39,512 nt of DNA from a virus, in the IMG/VR virus record IMGVR_UViG_3300037502_002631, positions 1-39,512 of that record; one strand, given 5' to 3'. The first letter of the stretch is position 1; each line of letters starts with the position of its first letter. A program made the position numbers and the translations under genes. This document shows positions 32,120 to 39,350 of the stretch, piece after piece. The notes below the pieces were generated by a model. The model worked only from the letters and a program-made list of their open reading frames with translations. It searched no databases and was not told the DNA's origin.

Positions 32120-33569
32120 GCCGAACGGGCCGGGTGACGGTGCCGTATCCGTGGCGATGCCTTGGGGACGCCATCGATACGGCACTTCGATACTCGATCG
32201 TGCCGGTCAGGTCCGGGCCGACGACGACGCGGGCGACGACCGCCGCCAGCAGATCGGCCGGCGGGTAGGTTTCGAGCGCGTCGCGCAGCATGGCGGGCGT
32301 GAGCGCCCGCAGCAGCCGCACCGTCTCGTCATCCTCGGACAGCGCCGCGAGCTGGCGCTCGATGCCGGCAATCTGCCGGCCTTTCTCGCTGACCAGCCGC
32401 GGGTAAACCTCGTCCTCCCGCTCCAGCGCGAGCCGCGCCGCCCGGTCGCGCTCCCGCCGCAGCCGCGCCGCTTCGGCCTCGAGCTGCTCCCGCCTGCCCG
32501 TCTCGGCCCGCTCCCGGGCCGCCGCGATCAGCTCGGCCAAGAACTCCTCCCGCTCGAAGTCCGCAAGCACCGCCCCCAGCACCGCCTTTTCGAGCTGCTC
32601 CCGCAGCACGACCCGCCCCGGGCGCCCTTCCAGCCGATAGGCTTTCCCGGCAGACCTCCATGCGCGGCCGTCCGGCGCCCAGAGCAGGCCCGTGAGCATC
32701 GCCGCGCTGGCCGCGCGCTTGCCGGCCGAGACCCGCGCCCCGAGATCGGAATCCGTCAGGCGCATGACCGCCTCGGCTTCCTCCTCGGAGATCAGGGCCG
32801 GGAACGCGTCGCGCTGGACCAGCCATTGCTCGCGCGGCACCCGCTTGCCGTCCCTGTGCTGGTTCCAGACCAAGTGCCCGGCGTAGGCCAGCGCCCGGCG
32901 CTCGACGTCGACCATGCTGTTGGGTTTCCAGTCCACGCCGATGGCACGCATCACGGCCGTGCGAGGCTCGCCGGTCGCCCGGCGGCGCAGGTACTCGGCA
33001 ACCTTCGGCGCGTCGGGCGAGGGCGCCAGTCGCGACTTCATCACGGGCTTGCCGTCACGCACGGCGCCCGTGGGGATATGCTCGAGCTGGTAGCCGAGCG
33101 GCGGCCGACCGCCCGCGCGCCAGCCGCGCCGGACGTTCTCGCGCATCCCGGCCAGCGCCTTGTCGCGCGACATCAGGCTGTGCGCCTCGTCCATGGCCTC
33201 GAAGACCGAGTGCAGCACCATCTCGGCGATAGGGTCGATGTCCGACGGCAGTCGGGCGTACAGGATCGTGACGCCGGCTTTCTTGGCGAGGTGCTTAAAC
33301 GCCTGGGCGATGTGCCGACCGCGCGCGATGCGCGAGGTGTCGTAGCACAAGATCGTGTCCCAGCCGCGCCGGGGGTTCTTAATGGCGGCGACCAGCTCGC
33401 CGAAGGCCGGCCGATCGTCGGTGCTGCCGAGCGCTACGGCGTCTTCAAACGTCCTGACGACCGTCAGCGACCGCGACTCCGCGAGCTGCGTCAGCTCGTG
33501 AACCTGCGTCTGCGTCGAGATGTCGGACCGATCCTTGCTCGACCGGGCGTAGATGACTGCTGCTGGCAT
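32103..33569 (-). CDS. int: Large serine recombinase (integrase)
   Basis: A 488-residue protein. Catalytic N-domain: VIYARSSKDRSDISTQTQ with the nucleophile Ser (about residue 9-10), CYDTSRIARGRHIAQAF with the conserved Arg. The recombinase domain (about 160-280) has GWRAGGRPPLGYQLE. A long coiled coil follows (about 365-440). The normal zinc ribbon is missing: only one Cys is present in the whole protein, and the segment MLTGLLWAPDGRAWRSAG keeps the fold outline without CxxC pairs. ATG 33569 has AGGAAA 8 bases upstream; the longer upstream frame has no such site. It ends the leftward early operon and would integrate or excise the phage. Confidence 0.85.
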   Translation of the reverse strand: MPAAVIYARSSKDRSDISTQTQVHELTQLAESRSLTVVRTFEDAVALGSTDDRPAFGELVAAIKNPRRGWDTILCYDTSRIARGRHIAQAFKHLAKKAGVTILYARLPSDIDPIAEMVLHSVFEAMDEAHSLMSRDKALAGMRENVRRGWRAGGRPPLGYQLEHIPTGAVRDGKPVMKSRLAPSPDAPKVAEYLRRRATGEPRTAVMRAIGVDWKPNSMVDVERRALAYAGHLVWNQHRDGKRVPREQWLVQRDAFPALISEEEAEAVMRLTDSDLGARVSAGKRAASAAMLTGLLWAPDGRAWRSAGKAYRLEGRPGRVVLREQLEKAVLGAVLADFEREEFLAELIAAARERAETGRREQLEAEAARLRRERDRAARLALEREDEVYPRLVSEKGRQIAGIERQLAALSEDDETVRLLRALTPAMLRDALETYPPADLLAAVVARVVVGPDLTGTIEYRSAVSMASPRHRHGYGTVTRPVRLILAA

Positions 33570-33635
33570 GGGCTTTCCTGACCGCGGACAGTACCGCGTC
33601 GAGCGCCAAAGCGGCAACCGGCCGCCCTGTGGTCG
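33570..33635. other. Short gap upstream of integrase; possible attP
   Basis: A 66-base gap before the integrase start, containing the imperfect dyad CGCGG (33583-33587), six bases, CCGCG (33594-33598). Serine integrase attP sites are often next to the gene and partly palindromic. No further evidence, so this is a candidate only. Confidence 0.25.
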
Positions 33636-33935
33636 TCAGGTGGATGGGTCGGGAGGCCATTCGCCCACCTCCACAAACGCCGGCTCCAGATCGCCGCTCG
33701 CAATCCAGTGCGGCGCATCAGCGGGCCAGCGGGCGTCGCAGGCAATCCACGCCTGCTCGTTGGCGTATCGCTCGTGAGGCTCAAACACCCAGCCGTACTT
33801 GAACAACCACACCTTGCCGTCCACCTGCTCGGCTCGTGGGCGCACGACCCAACTCTCGCCACGGCGGATGCGGACGCGGAACGCGCGAATGTCGACACCG
33901 GCGCGCATCTCGTCGTCGATGGTGATGCCGGTCAT
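33636..33935 (-). CDS. Small protein, paralogue of the gene at 14133
   Basis: A 99-residue protein with the core AEQVDGKVWLFKYGW, FEP and WPADAPHWIASGDLEPA, shared with the 75-residue protein in the late block. It has extra N-terminal (DEMRAGVDIRAFRVRIRRGE) and C-terminal (VGEWPPDPS) parts. Last small gene before the integrase; it overlaps the preceding gene by ATGA. Unknown function. Confidence 0.65.
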   Translation of the reverse strand: MTGITIDDEMRAGVDIRAFRVRIRRGESWVVRPRAEQVDGKVWLFKYGWVFEPHERYANEQAWIACDARWPADAPHWIASGDLEPAFVEVGEWPPDPST

Positions 33936-34192
33936 GGCTTCTCTCCTCTTGCGCGGATCGCGGCTGCGTTCCCTCGCAAAACATCTTGCAGCATGGAGTT
34001 ATTGGCACAGGCCGCTGCATTGGCGTCAACAATCTGCGCGCACGCCTCGCGCTCGGCGGCGGCAACGCGCTGCTCGATCAAGGCGGCGAAGAGTTCAAGC
34101 TCGTCCGGGTAGAACAGGTGCGACTGGCTCGGCACTCGCCCAAGTCCGTTGCCTGCCTGATGCGCCAATTCCAGAATCTCCTCGCGGGTCAT
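33932..34192 (-). CDS. Small early protein
   Basis: An 86-residue protein: [57 protein letters not shown], and a basic end. The pattern FAxLIxxxxxxxEREACA is widespread in small phage accessory proteins of unknown role. Member of the coupled leftward operon. Confidence 0.65.
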   Translation of the reverse strand: MTREEILELAHQAGNGLGRVPSQSHLFYPDELELFAALIEQRVAAAEREACAQIVDANAAACANNSMLQDVLRGNAAAIRARGEKP

Positions 34193-34482
34193 GGCTTGCG
34201 CTCCTCTGCCATCGCCTTGTCGATGGCGGCTTTCTTGGTAAACACCCTGTCCCAGCCGACCCCGTACAAATCGCCGTGCACCTCCCTGATGTAAGCCAGT
34301 CCCGAAACCGCATCAGTCGCAAGATCTTTCCACTGCTCGGCATCGGCCCGCAGCCGCTCGATCTCGTTTGCCGCTTCGTGGCACAGCAGTCCCACTTGCA
34401 GGTAGGACGTGTCGTGCGGCGGCGGCGCGAGAAGCACTTGGTTTGGGTCAATCAGCCGCAGTCTTTGAACGATGTCGGTCAT
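34189..34482 (-). CDS. Small early protein, MTDIVxRLR type
   Basis: A 97-residue protein. It begins [15 protein letters not shown] and contains [20 protein letters not shown], a start and helix pattern shared by many short phage early proteins. ATG 34482 has a strong GGAGGTGG upstream; the longer upstream frame only reads the neighbouring repeat out of frame. Function unknown. Confidence 0.7.
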   Translation of the reverse strand: MTDIVQRLRLIDPNQVLLAPPPHDTSYLQVGLLCHEAANEIERLRADAEQWKDLATDAVSGLAYIREVHGDLYGVGWDRVFTKKAAIDKAMAEERKP

Positions 34483-35036
34483 GCCCCACCTCCACAAAAC
34501 ACCCGCCGAAACTCTGCCTCCTGCGCGTCCCTCACTGCGTCCCTCGCTGCGGCCGACGCTGCGGCCGACGCTGCAGCCGACGCTGCGTCCCACGCTGCGG
34601 CCGACGCTGCAGCCGACGCTGCGTCCCACGCTGCGTCCCTCGCTGCGTCCCTCGCTGCGTCCCTCGCTGCGTCCCACGCTGCGTCCCACGCTGCGGCTCT
34701 CGCTGCGGCCAGCTCAATATCAGGGGTGGTGGTGCGCGCATAGCGCTCAACTACGTCAAGCGCAGTTAGTGAGCGCGGGTCTGCCATCAAATGCTGAACC
34801 TGACGAGCGCACCACACGGCGTAAAGCCGCATCTCGCGGTCCCAGCCGGAAACGGCGCGCAGGCACCACAACGCGTCCTCAATGCCGTTGCTGTCCAAGA
34901 TAGTGGCCAGCGCCAGCGGCTCGTCATCGGGTTGTGTTTTGCCTAGATGGCGCAGCAGTTTTATCCAGCCGTCAGCGCATGGGGCATGCTCGCGAATTTT
35001 GTTGAGAGTCGTTAGGGCTTCGGGTTGGTTGGTCAT
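34479..35036 (-). CDS. Imm-5-like protein with Ala-rich tetrapeptide repeats
   Basis: A 185-residue protein. Residues 1-105 match the pattern of the Imm-5-like/putative immunity family: [68 protein letters not shown]. About 108-170 are tandem 4-residue units WDAA, RDAA and SAAA, encoded by a 12-bp minisatellite. The end QEAEFRRVF is the family's usual close. The repeats would make one long Ala-rich helix. Such proteins sit near polymorphic-toxin or phage accessory genes; an immunity role here is not shown. Confidence 0.7.
   Translation of the reverse strand: MTNQPEALTTLNKIREHAPCADGWIKLLRHLGKTQPDDEPLALATILDSNGIEDALWCLRAVSGWDREMRLYAVWCARQVQHLMADPRSLTALDVVERYARTTTPDIELAAARAAAWDAAWDAARDAARDAARDAAWDAASAAASAAAWDAASAAASAAASAAARDAVRDAQEAEFRRVFCGGGA
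34534..34713. repeat. 12-bp minisatellite, 15 units
   Basis: Fifteen consecutive 12-base units, all near GCTGCGTCCCAC, GCTGCGTCCCTC or GCTGCGGCCGAC. They code (leftward) for the tetrapeptides WDAA, RDAA and SAAA. The unit variants are interspersed rather than sorted, for example two SAAA-type pairs separated by single WDAA-type units. Such arrays change length easily by slippage or recombination. Confidence 0.95.
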
Positions 35037-35221
35037 CGCTTGCCCTCCAAGAGATAGTCGACCAAGCCCGTCAGCTCGTCCACTTTGCTTTGAAGCCGCT
35101 CAATCTCAGCGCGCAGCGTCGCGTTTTCTTTACGGTACGCAGCAACGTCTTCAAGCAATTTGATTTGGCGTCCCAATCCCGCGAGAAGAGCGCGCCCCAG
35201 GGCTTCGGGTTGGTCGCTCAC
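35033..35221 (-). CDS. Small coiled-coil protein
   Basis: A 62-residue protein. GTG 35221 is chosen for its GGAGGA upstream and its GTGA overlap with the previous gene, rather than the longer frame. It begins SDQPEALGRALLAGLGRQ and continues as a coiled coil (ENATLRAEIERLQSKVDELT). The 16 bases coding for the QPEAL start are also at the start of the next gene. Unknown role. Confidence 0.65.
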   Translation of the reverse strand: MSDQPEALGRALLAGLGRQIKLLEDVAAYRKENATLRAEIERLQSKVDELTGLVDYLLEGKR

Positions 35222-35772
35222 GCCGACTCCTCCGCTGAATGCCAATCCTTCTGACGCTGCAGAAACGTCGGCCATTCCATCTTGTCGACGAACGAGCGAT
35301 CGTCGATCAGCACCTGGTTCGTGGGCTGTGACGTGTAGCGGCCGTTCTCAAGCTGCAGGAAGTAGAACTCCTTCGACTGCGCCGGCGCCGCGCTGAACGC
35401 ATCGCCGACCGGCACCAGCGTGAACAGGTAGTGCCCTGCGTGCTCGGCGCCGCTCTGCAGCTTCGCCCGCGCGTTCATGGTGGCGAGGTACGGGTACTCG
35501 ATCAGGCTGAACTGCCAGCCGTAGGCGTCCCAGGTCTGCGCGTCACCCGCTGTCCACGGCGCATCGGTCTTGCGCGCAGCGAGCTGATGCAACGGCACGT
35601 TGCGGTACACGGCGCCGTTTTCGAGCAACACGTGGCAACCGAACGCGCGCCCGGGCCATGCGGTCAGCGCGAACCAGACGCCGTGCAGCCAGTCGTGCTC
35701 GCCGATGGCGTCAGGCTCAATCCACACGTACTGATGCGCCGGCAGCGGGCCGGAGTGGGTGTGGAGGGTCAT
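35218..35772 (-). CDS. Hypothetical early protein (184 aa)
   Basis: ATG 35772 is preferred over the GTG at 35775, giving a better GGGAGG spacing. The sequence includes YVWIEPDAIGEHDWLHGVWF, RAFGCHVLLENGAVYRNVPL and LHQLAARKTDAPWTAGDAQT, then HYLFTLVPVGDAFSAAPAQS. Similar proteins occur in other phage early operons; function unknown. No membrane segment or catalytic motif seen. Confidence 0.65.
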   Translation of the reverse strand: MTLHTHSGPLPAHQYVWIEPDAIGEHDWLHGVWFALTAWPGRAFGCHVLLENGAVYRNVPLHQLAARKTDAPWTAGDAQTWDAYGWQFSLIEYPYLATMNARAKLQSGAEHAGHYLFTLVPVGDAFSAAPAQSKEFYFLQLENGRYTSQPTNQVLIDDRSFVDKMEWPTFLQRQKDWHSAEESA

Positions 35773-36023
35773 CACGCCTCCCGTCGCAGACGCATCGGAA
35801 TCGGCTGCGTGTCGAGCTTGCTCGGCTGCTCGGGGATGAACCCGGTGCCGCTTGCACCCGTTACCTGCATGTGCGCGACCTCGACCTTGGCGCTGTTGAC
35901 GATCACTTGGGCGACGTCGGCGACCGCCCGCGCGCGGTCGAGATCCATCGGGTGATCCTTGTCCTTCAACTGCTCGATTACCTCGAACAGGTGGTCACGC
36001 AGGTCGCTGATCTTGTTCCGCAC
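35772..36023 (-). CDS. Small early protein
   Basis: An 83-residue protein with a GTG start: RNKISDLRDHLFEVIEQLKD, DRARAVADVAQVIVNSAKVE, VAHMQVTGASGTGFIPEQ. The DLRxHLFxxxExL...A.AIa.vaqvIinsAKvEv pattern is common in short phage proteins. Its start overlaps the preceding gene by 29 bases. Unknown function. Confidence 0.7.
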   Translation of the reverse strand: MRNKISDLRDHLFEVIEQLKDKDHPMDLDRARAVADVAQVIVNSAKVEVAHMQVTGASGTGFIPEQPSKLDTQPIPMRLRREA

Positions 36024-36672
36024 GCTTTTTCTCCGCAGTTCGGATTCGTCTCACGAGCCCCGCTCGGGCATGAATCACATCCACCAGCGGCTCGGGCAGG
36101 TTGTGGATGCTGTTGCGCAGCATGGAGTCGCGATAAGACACGAGCTCGAGCGCGTCCGGCGTGATCGCCTCCAGGTCCGCCGAGAACCGGCCCGCCTTGA
36201 ACCGCACCTGGTAGCCGGCCGGCACCGGGCCGTGCGCCTCAATCCACACCAGCCGATGCACGGCGACCCAGTTGCGAATGCCGTGACCGTCGCGCACCTT
36301 GCGGTCGAGATAGCCTTCGGCGTTCACGCGATGGCTCCCGATCGGCCGCCAGTTGTGAGGCTTGGCGCCCTTTGGAAATCGCGTCTCGGCGCTGCGGCCG
36401 CCGGCGGTGTATCGGAGCCCGGTGTTCCAAGTCTTGTGGCCCTTCACAAACCGCGAGCCGGCGCCACGCGTCGTGCCCTTCACCATCCGCCCGGACTCTG
36501 GCGAGGCCATAAAATCTGCGTTCTTGCGCAGGCCAAGCGTCCGGGCCTTTTGCGACACGCACGCGGTTGAGCGGCTAAAGCGCGCGGCCAGCAGCGCGGT
36601 CGGCGTGTCGGCGTAAGCTCGGCGCAGGATGTCGAGGTCGGCCTCGCTCCACAGGCGTCGCCTACGACTCAT
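35995..36672 (-). CDS. HNH-family protein with N-terminal HTH, degenerate active site
   Basis: A 225-residue protein from ATG 36672 (11-base overlap with the previous gene). Residues 1-55 form an HTH (WSEADLDILRRAYADTPTAL, ARFSRSTACVSQKARTLGL). A basic middle has KPHNWRPIGSHRVNAEGYLD, followed by an HNH_3-like part: VAVHRLVWIEAHGPVPAGYQ, VRFKAGRFSADLEAITPDALELVSYRD split across the usual HH.DG.. region. The second catalytic His pair (normally HHKDG-like) reads RFKAG. It may bind DNA without cutting, or be a variant nuclease. Sits in the early operon beside recombination genes. Confidence 0.7.
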   Translation of the reverse strand: MSRRRRLWSEADLDILRRAYADTPTALLAARFSRSTACVSQKARTLGLRKNADFMASPESGRMVKGTTRGAGSRFVKGHKTWNTGLRYTAGGRSAETRFPKGAKPHNWRPIGSHRVNAEGYLDRKVRDGHGIRNWVAVHRLVWIEAHGPVPAGYQVRFKAGRFSADLEAITPDALELVSYRDSMLRNSIHNLPEPLVDVIHARAGLVRRIRTAEKKRAEQDQRPA

Positions 36673-36919
36673 CAAACACCCCCCGGCACCGCCGATGCGC
36701 CTCGCGCGCGGCCTCGGTCGCGGCGTCGTAGATGTCGTCGAAGACGGTCGAGTCGAGCAGCCACACGGCGTTCTTCGTGTGGTCGTTCCAAAGCGCGACA
36801 ATCTCGCACTCCTCGGGATCCGGCGGCGACTCGTCCGTGATGCCCGCCGGCGGACCGGGCGGGCAATAGTCGACGTCGGCGTACCAGCAAAGGCCGAGGG
36901 CTTCGAACTTGATGATCAC
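36662..36919 (-). CDS. Hypothetical early protein
   Basis: An 85-residue acidic protein with a GTG start overlapping the Gp157 stop: IIKFEALGLCWYADVDYCPP, SPPDPEECEIVALWNDH, FDDIYDAATEAAREAHRRC. Similar small proteins accompany recombination genes in other phages. Function unknown. Confidence 0.65.
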   Translation of the reverse strand: MIIKFEALGLCWYADVDYCPPGPPAGITDESPPDPEECEIVALWNDHTKNAVWLLDSTVFDDIYDAATEAAREAHRRCRGVFDES

Positions 36920-37425
36920 GACCGGATCTCCAGCCGCTGGCCGGAGGACAGCCAGACGCCGGGCACTTCACGGCCGCCCTTCAGCGCGGCCTTGAGCGCG
37001 GTCTTGTCGAGGCGCGGCGGCGGCCGCGGCACCGGCACGTAGAATTCGGCCGGGATCTGCGCGTCGTCGGCGATGTTCACGGCCTCCGGGTTGTTGCGCA
37101 CGGCCAGCGTGAACTCCGGGCACTCGACTTTGGTGATGCCGCAGGTCTGCAAGTTGAAGAGCAGATAAGCCCGCAGGCTCTCAGCCCGCGCCTCGGCCCG
37201 CATGGCGCGCTCGCGCAGCGCCTTGGCGGCGTTGGCCACCATTTCGGCGTGGGCCTCGAGGTTGCGCACGACGGCGGCCACGCTGACGGCCTTCTCCTGG
37301 ATCGTGCCTTCCAGCGCCTCGACGGTGTCGCGGATGACCTCGACCGGCAGCTCGTCGGAGAGCTCCGCGAGCCGCTCCAGCTCGCGGTGCTGCTGCGTCA
37401 GTTCGTACAGCGCCGGCAGCTTCAC
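36916..37425 (-). CDS. Siphovirus Gp157-family protein
   Basis: A 169-residue protein. KLPALYELTQQHRELERLAE, DTVEALEGTIQEKAVSVAAV, KALRERAMRAEARAESLRAY and LLFNLQTCGITKVECPEFTL are the marks of the Gp157 family; the end carries PAEFYVPVPRPPPRLDKTAL. The family is often found beside RecT and has been linked to phage resistance in streptococci; its molecular role is unsettled. GTG start overlapping the RecT stop. Confidence 0.85.
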   Translation of the reverse strand: MKLPALYELTQQHRELERLAELSDELPVEVIRDTVEALEGTIQEKAVSVAAVVRNLEAHAEMVANAAKALRERAMRAEARAESLRAYLLFNLQTCGITKVECPEFTLAVRNNPEAVNIADDAQIPAEFYVPVPRPPPRLDKTALKAALKGGREVPGVWLSSGQRLEIRS

Positions 37426-38165
37426 GGCACCACCTCCGGCGCCTTGAGGCCGTCATAGGTAGCCTTGAACAGCGCGGCCGCGGCGTCGTCGCGGGCCTCC
37501 TTGGCGTGCTTCCACGCCGCGCTAAACGCGGCGCGCAGTCCGGCCTCGTCGCCGGCCTCGTGCATCGAGCGCAGGTGCTCCTGCCGCTCCTCGTCGGTCA
37601 GGGCGTGCGTCGCCACGACGGCGGCGACGGCGTCATCGACACGCTGCGGCGTGACGTTGCGCTCGCGCTCGTCCGCCACGATGTCGGCGGTTTCCTCGGC
37701 GGTGTAGATGCCAGTCGCAATTCCCGGAAACACGCTGCGCACGCCCTCGCTGATGCACCGGGCGCGAAGCATTGCGCGGGGGTACGCCTTCCACGGGCCG
37801 CGATGGGCGAGGCCCGCCGCTTTGGCGCGCTCGATCGTCCAGTCGATGGTCACGGTGCCGCCCTGCGGGTGCGTGAACTCGCCCCGCACGACCGCGTCGG
37901 TCATCTCGACCCAGCGCACGAAGCCGCCGGCCGCCTGAAAGCGCGCCAGCATGGCGTCGGCGCGCAGCGCGGGCTTCCCTTCTATGACGTGGTATTCCTG
38001 CATGGCGCGGGCCGGGTGCACGCCGTCGCTTTGCGCGATCAGCATCAGCGAGAGCGCCTGGTCCGGCGTCTTGACGCCAAACATGTTCGACTTGGCAATC
38101 GCCGAGGCCATGCGCTCCATCTGCGTGAGCGACACGTCGGCGGGGTTCATCAAGGCATTGCTCAT
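37422..38165 (-). CDS. recT: RecT-family single-strand annealing protein
   Basis: A 247-residue protein. Typical RecT stretches: SLTQMERMASAIAKSNMFG, LMLIAQSDGVHPARAMQEYH, VIEGKPALRADAMLARFQAA, then GPWKAYPRAMLRARCISEGV and FPGIATGIYTAEE. It anneals complementary single strands in phage recombination. A 5'-3' exonuclease partner (RecE, lambda Exo or YqaJ type) was not found nearby. RusA on the other strand can resolve the products. ATG start with TGA overlap downstream. Confidence 0.9.
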   Translation of the reverse strand: MSNALMNPADVSLTQMERMASAIAKSNMFGVKTPDQALSLMLIAQSDGVHPARAMQEYHVIEGKPALRADAMLARFQAAGGFVRWVEMTDAVVRGEFTHPQGGTVTIDWTIERAKAAGLAHRGPWKAYPRAMLRARCISEGVRSVFPGIATGIYTAEETADIVADERERNVTPQRVDDAVAAVVATHALTDEERQEHLRSMHEAGDEAGLRAAFSAAWKHAKEARDDAAAALFKATYDGLKAPEVVP

Positions 38166-38368
38166 CGTCCATCCTCCTGCGCCGGGGTCGGGGCTCGCAC
38201 GATGCGAAGCCCTCGGCCGGCGACGTTGATCAGGGTCAGCCCGTGCGAGGCCAGTGCGCGCACGAGCTCAGCGACAGGCACGTCGTGCCCGATCTCGACG
38301 CGCTCGTGGTAGGGCTCGGTGAGCTGGTTGACCAGCACGCGCTGGTAGTCGCCCGGGCGCCGCATCAT
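38162..38368 (-). CDS. Small early protein
   Basis: A 68-residue protein from ATG 38368 (the ATGA overlap with the previous gene decides the start). MMRRPGDYQRVLVNQLTEPY, HDVPVAELVRALASHGLTLI, and NVAGRGLRIVRAP. No known domain. Part of the coupled operon. Confidence 0.6.
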   Translation of the reverse strand: MMRRPGDYQRVLVNQLTEPYHERVEIGHDVPVAELVRALASHGLTLINVAGRGLRIVRAPTPAQEDGR

Positions 38369-38559
38369 CGGCGGCGCTCCACGATCCACTGACCGTTCGT
38401 GAGACGGCGCGTGTGCCACTCGGGGCGGGCGACGCGGCGCCAGTCGCGCTGGCGGCGGTGCTGGCGCCATGCGCGCCAGAGAGCGTCGGCCATGCAGACC
38501 ACGAACGTGATGGCGAGGAACAGGATGAACCACGCCAATGCCCAGCCGTCGGCGCTCAC
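38365..38559 (-). CDS. Small membrane protein
   Basis: A 64-residue protein with a GTG start. One membrane segment (WALAWFILFLAITFVVCMAD), followed by a highly basic cytoplasmic tail (LWRAWRQHRRQRDWRRVARP). Early expression and membrane location fit a superinfection-exclusion or host-membrane modifier, but nothing more specific can be said. Confidence 0.6.
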   Translation of the reverse strand: MSADGWALAWFILFLAITFVVCMADALWRAWRQHRRQRDWRRVARPEWHTRRLTNGQWIVERRR

Positions 38560-38840
38560 AGGCCAACCCTCGTGAGGGCGCGATCAAAGTCTTCGCAAAA
38601 CTGCAGCGCGAGGCCGCCGAGCTCGGGGCTAAAGGTGATGATGCGGGCGTCGCGCTGCGACAGGCAGGTCGCGACGATCAGGCCGTTCGCATCGCGCACG
38701 AAGTACGCGCCGTTGTCGTCGCGGTGCATGGACCACGGGCGGGCGTGGTCATCGACTGGGAAGGCGCGGGCTTGCGCGGGAGTGGTCGAGCCTTCGGTCT
38801 CGAGCTCGCGGTGCGCGGCGAGGCGGGCGGTGTCGTTCAC
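38556..38840 (-). CDS. Small early protein
   Basis: A 94-residue protein with GTG start (GTGA overlap): PWSMHRDDNGAYFVRDANGL, IVATCLSQRDARIITFSPEL. The pattern resembles phage proteins that begin with HRxE and end in a helix. Unknown function. Confidence 0.6.
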   Translation of the reverse strand: MNDTARLAAHRELETEGSTTPAQARAFPVDDHARPWSMHRDDNGAYFVRDANGLIVATCLSQRDARIITFSPELGGLALQFCEDFDRALTRVGL

Positions 38841-39211
38841 AGCGAGCCCTCCGTGCGAGCGGCGGCGGCGGCGAGCTTGGCTGCCTGTTCGATGAACGCG
38901 CGGCCGTTTGCGTCGCTGGCGAACCAGTTATTGATAAGGCGGGAGAGGGCGGTTTCCGAGGTGTCGGAGAACGGCGCGGCAATTGGGATGCCGGTGGTCG
39001 GCGGCATCTGATCCATGACGCCGTGACCAATGCCAAACACTTCTTCGGTCCAGCGCGCGATGTCGTCGCCAATGTGTTTGCCCGACAACCACCGACTGAC
39101 GAGGTTGGCAGGCACATCAAGTTCCCGAGCGAGGTTGACCTGCTTGCCGTCGGCGCGGGTTTCCAGCAGCGCGCGCATGTTGATGCGGCGAATCTCGTAA
39201 ATGTCGTTCAC
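38837..39211 (-). CDS. Cro/repressor-like HTH protein, start of leftward operon
   Basis: A 124-residue protein from GTG 39211, with GGAGG upstream. N-terminal HTH: IYEIRRINMRALLETRADG, VNLARELDVPANLVSRWLSG, KHIGDDIARWTEEVFGIGHG. The IGDxxAR motif is typical of short Cro/CI-type regulators of temperate phages. The C-terminal half is a helical part (SRLINNWFASDANGRAFIEQ). It would act on the operators at the contig ends and perhaps on the CI-like repressor promoter. First gene of the leftward early operon. Confidence 0.75.
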   Translation of the reverse strand: MNDIYEIRRINMRALLETRADGKQVNLARELDVPANLVSRWLSGKHIGDDIARWTEEVFGIGHGVMDQMPPTTGIPIAAPFSDTSETALSRLINNWFASDANGRAFIEQAAKLAAAAARTEGSL

Positions 39212-39238
39212 GGGGCCTCCGGTATTCCGTATGGCCAG

Positions 39239-39267
39239 ACCTTACGACATCACGGAAACTGCGTCAA
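39239..39267 (-). promoter_or_regulatory. Leftward early promoter
   Basis: On the minus strand a -35 TTGACG (plus 39262-39267) and a -10 TAAGGT (39239-39244) are 17 bases apart. The dyad at 39267-39278 touches the -35. A weaker dyad (39244-39255) lies across the -10. Consensus matching only. Confidence 0.5.
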
Positions 39268-39278
39268 CGGCATCCCGT
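39267..39278. promoter_or_regulatory. Operator candidate O3
   Basis: ACGGCATCCCGT, identical to the operator at 449-460. The match continues for a further AAAT, making 16 identical bases in the same orientation at the two divergent promoters. It overlaps the -35 of the leftward promoter, so one regulator could silence both operons. Confidence 0.6.
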
Positions 39279-39284
39279 AAATCA

Positions 39285-39302
39285 GCGGCAAAAACTTGCC
39301 GC
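39285..39302. terminator. Hairpin behind the repressor gene
   Basis: GCGGCAA (39285-39291), AAAC, TTGCCGC (39296-39302). It lies downstream of the leftward repressor gene, before the leftward promoter. No T-run follows, so termination is uncertain. Confidence 0.35.
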
Positions 39303-39350
39303 AGGCACCAGAATTGCGGCAAAACCAGTGCTAGCTGCGGGTTTTACGAG

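Noticed and set aside
32151-33581. 476-residue rightward frame opposite the integrase
   Set aside because: The integrase has catalytic motifs and a ribosome site; this is its antisense shadow.
34534-34713. CRISPR array
   Set aside because: Units are 12 bases, contiguous and in frame; no spacers.
34472-34903. Rightward frame reading LRPTLRP-type repeats
   Set aside because: It is the minisatellite read in the wrong strand; no ribosome site and flanking residues are nonsense.
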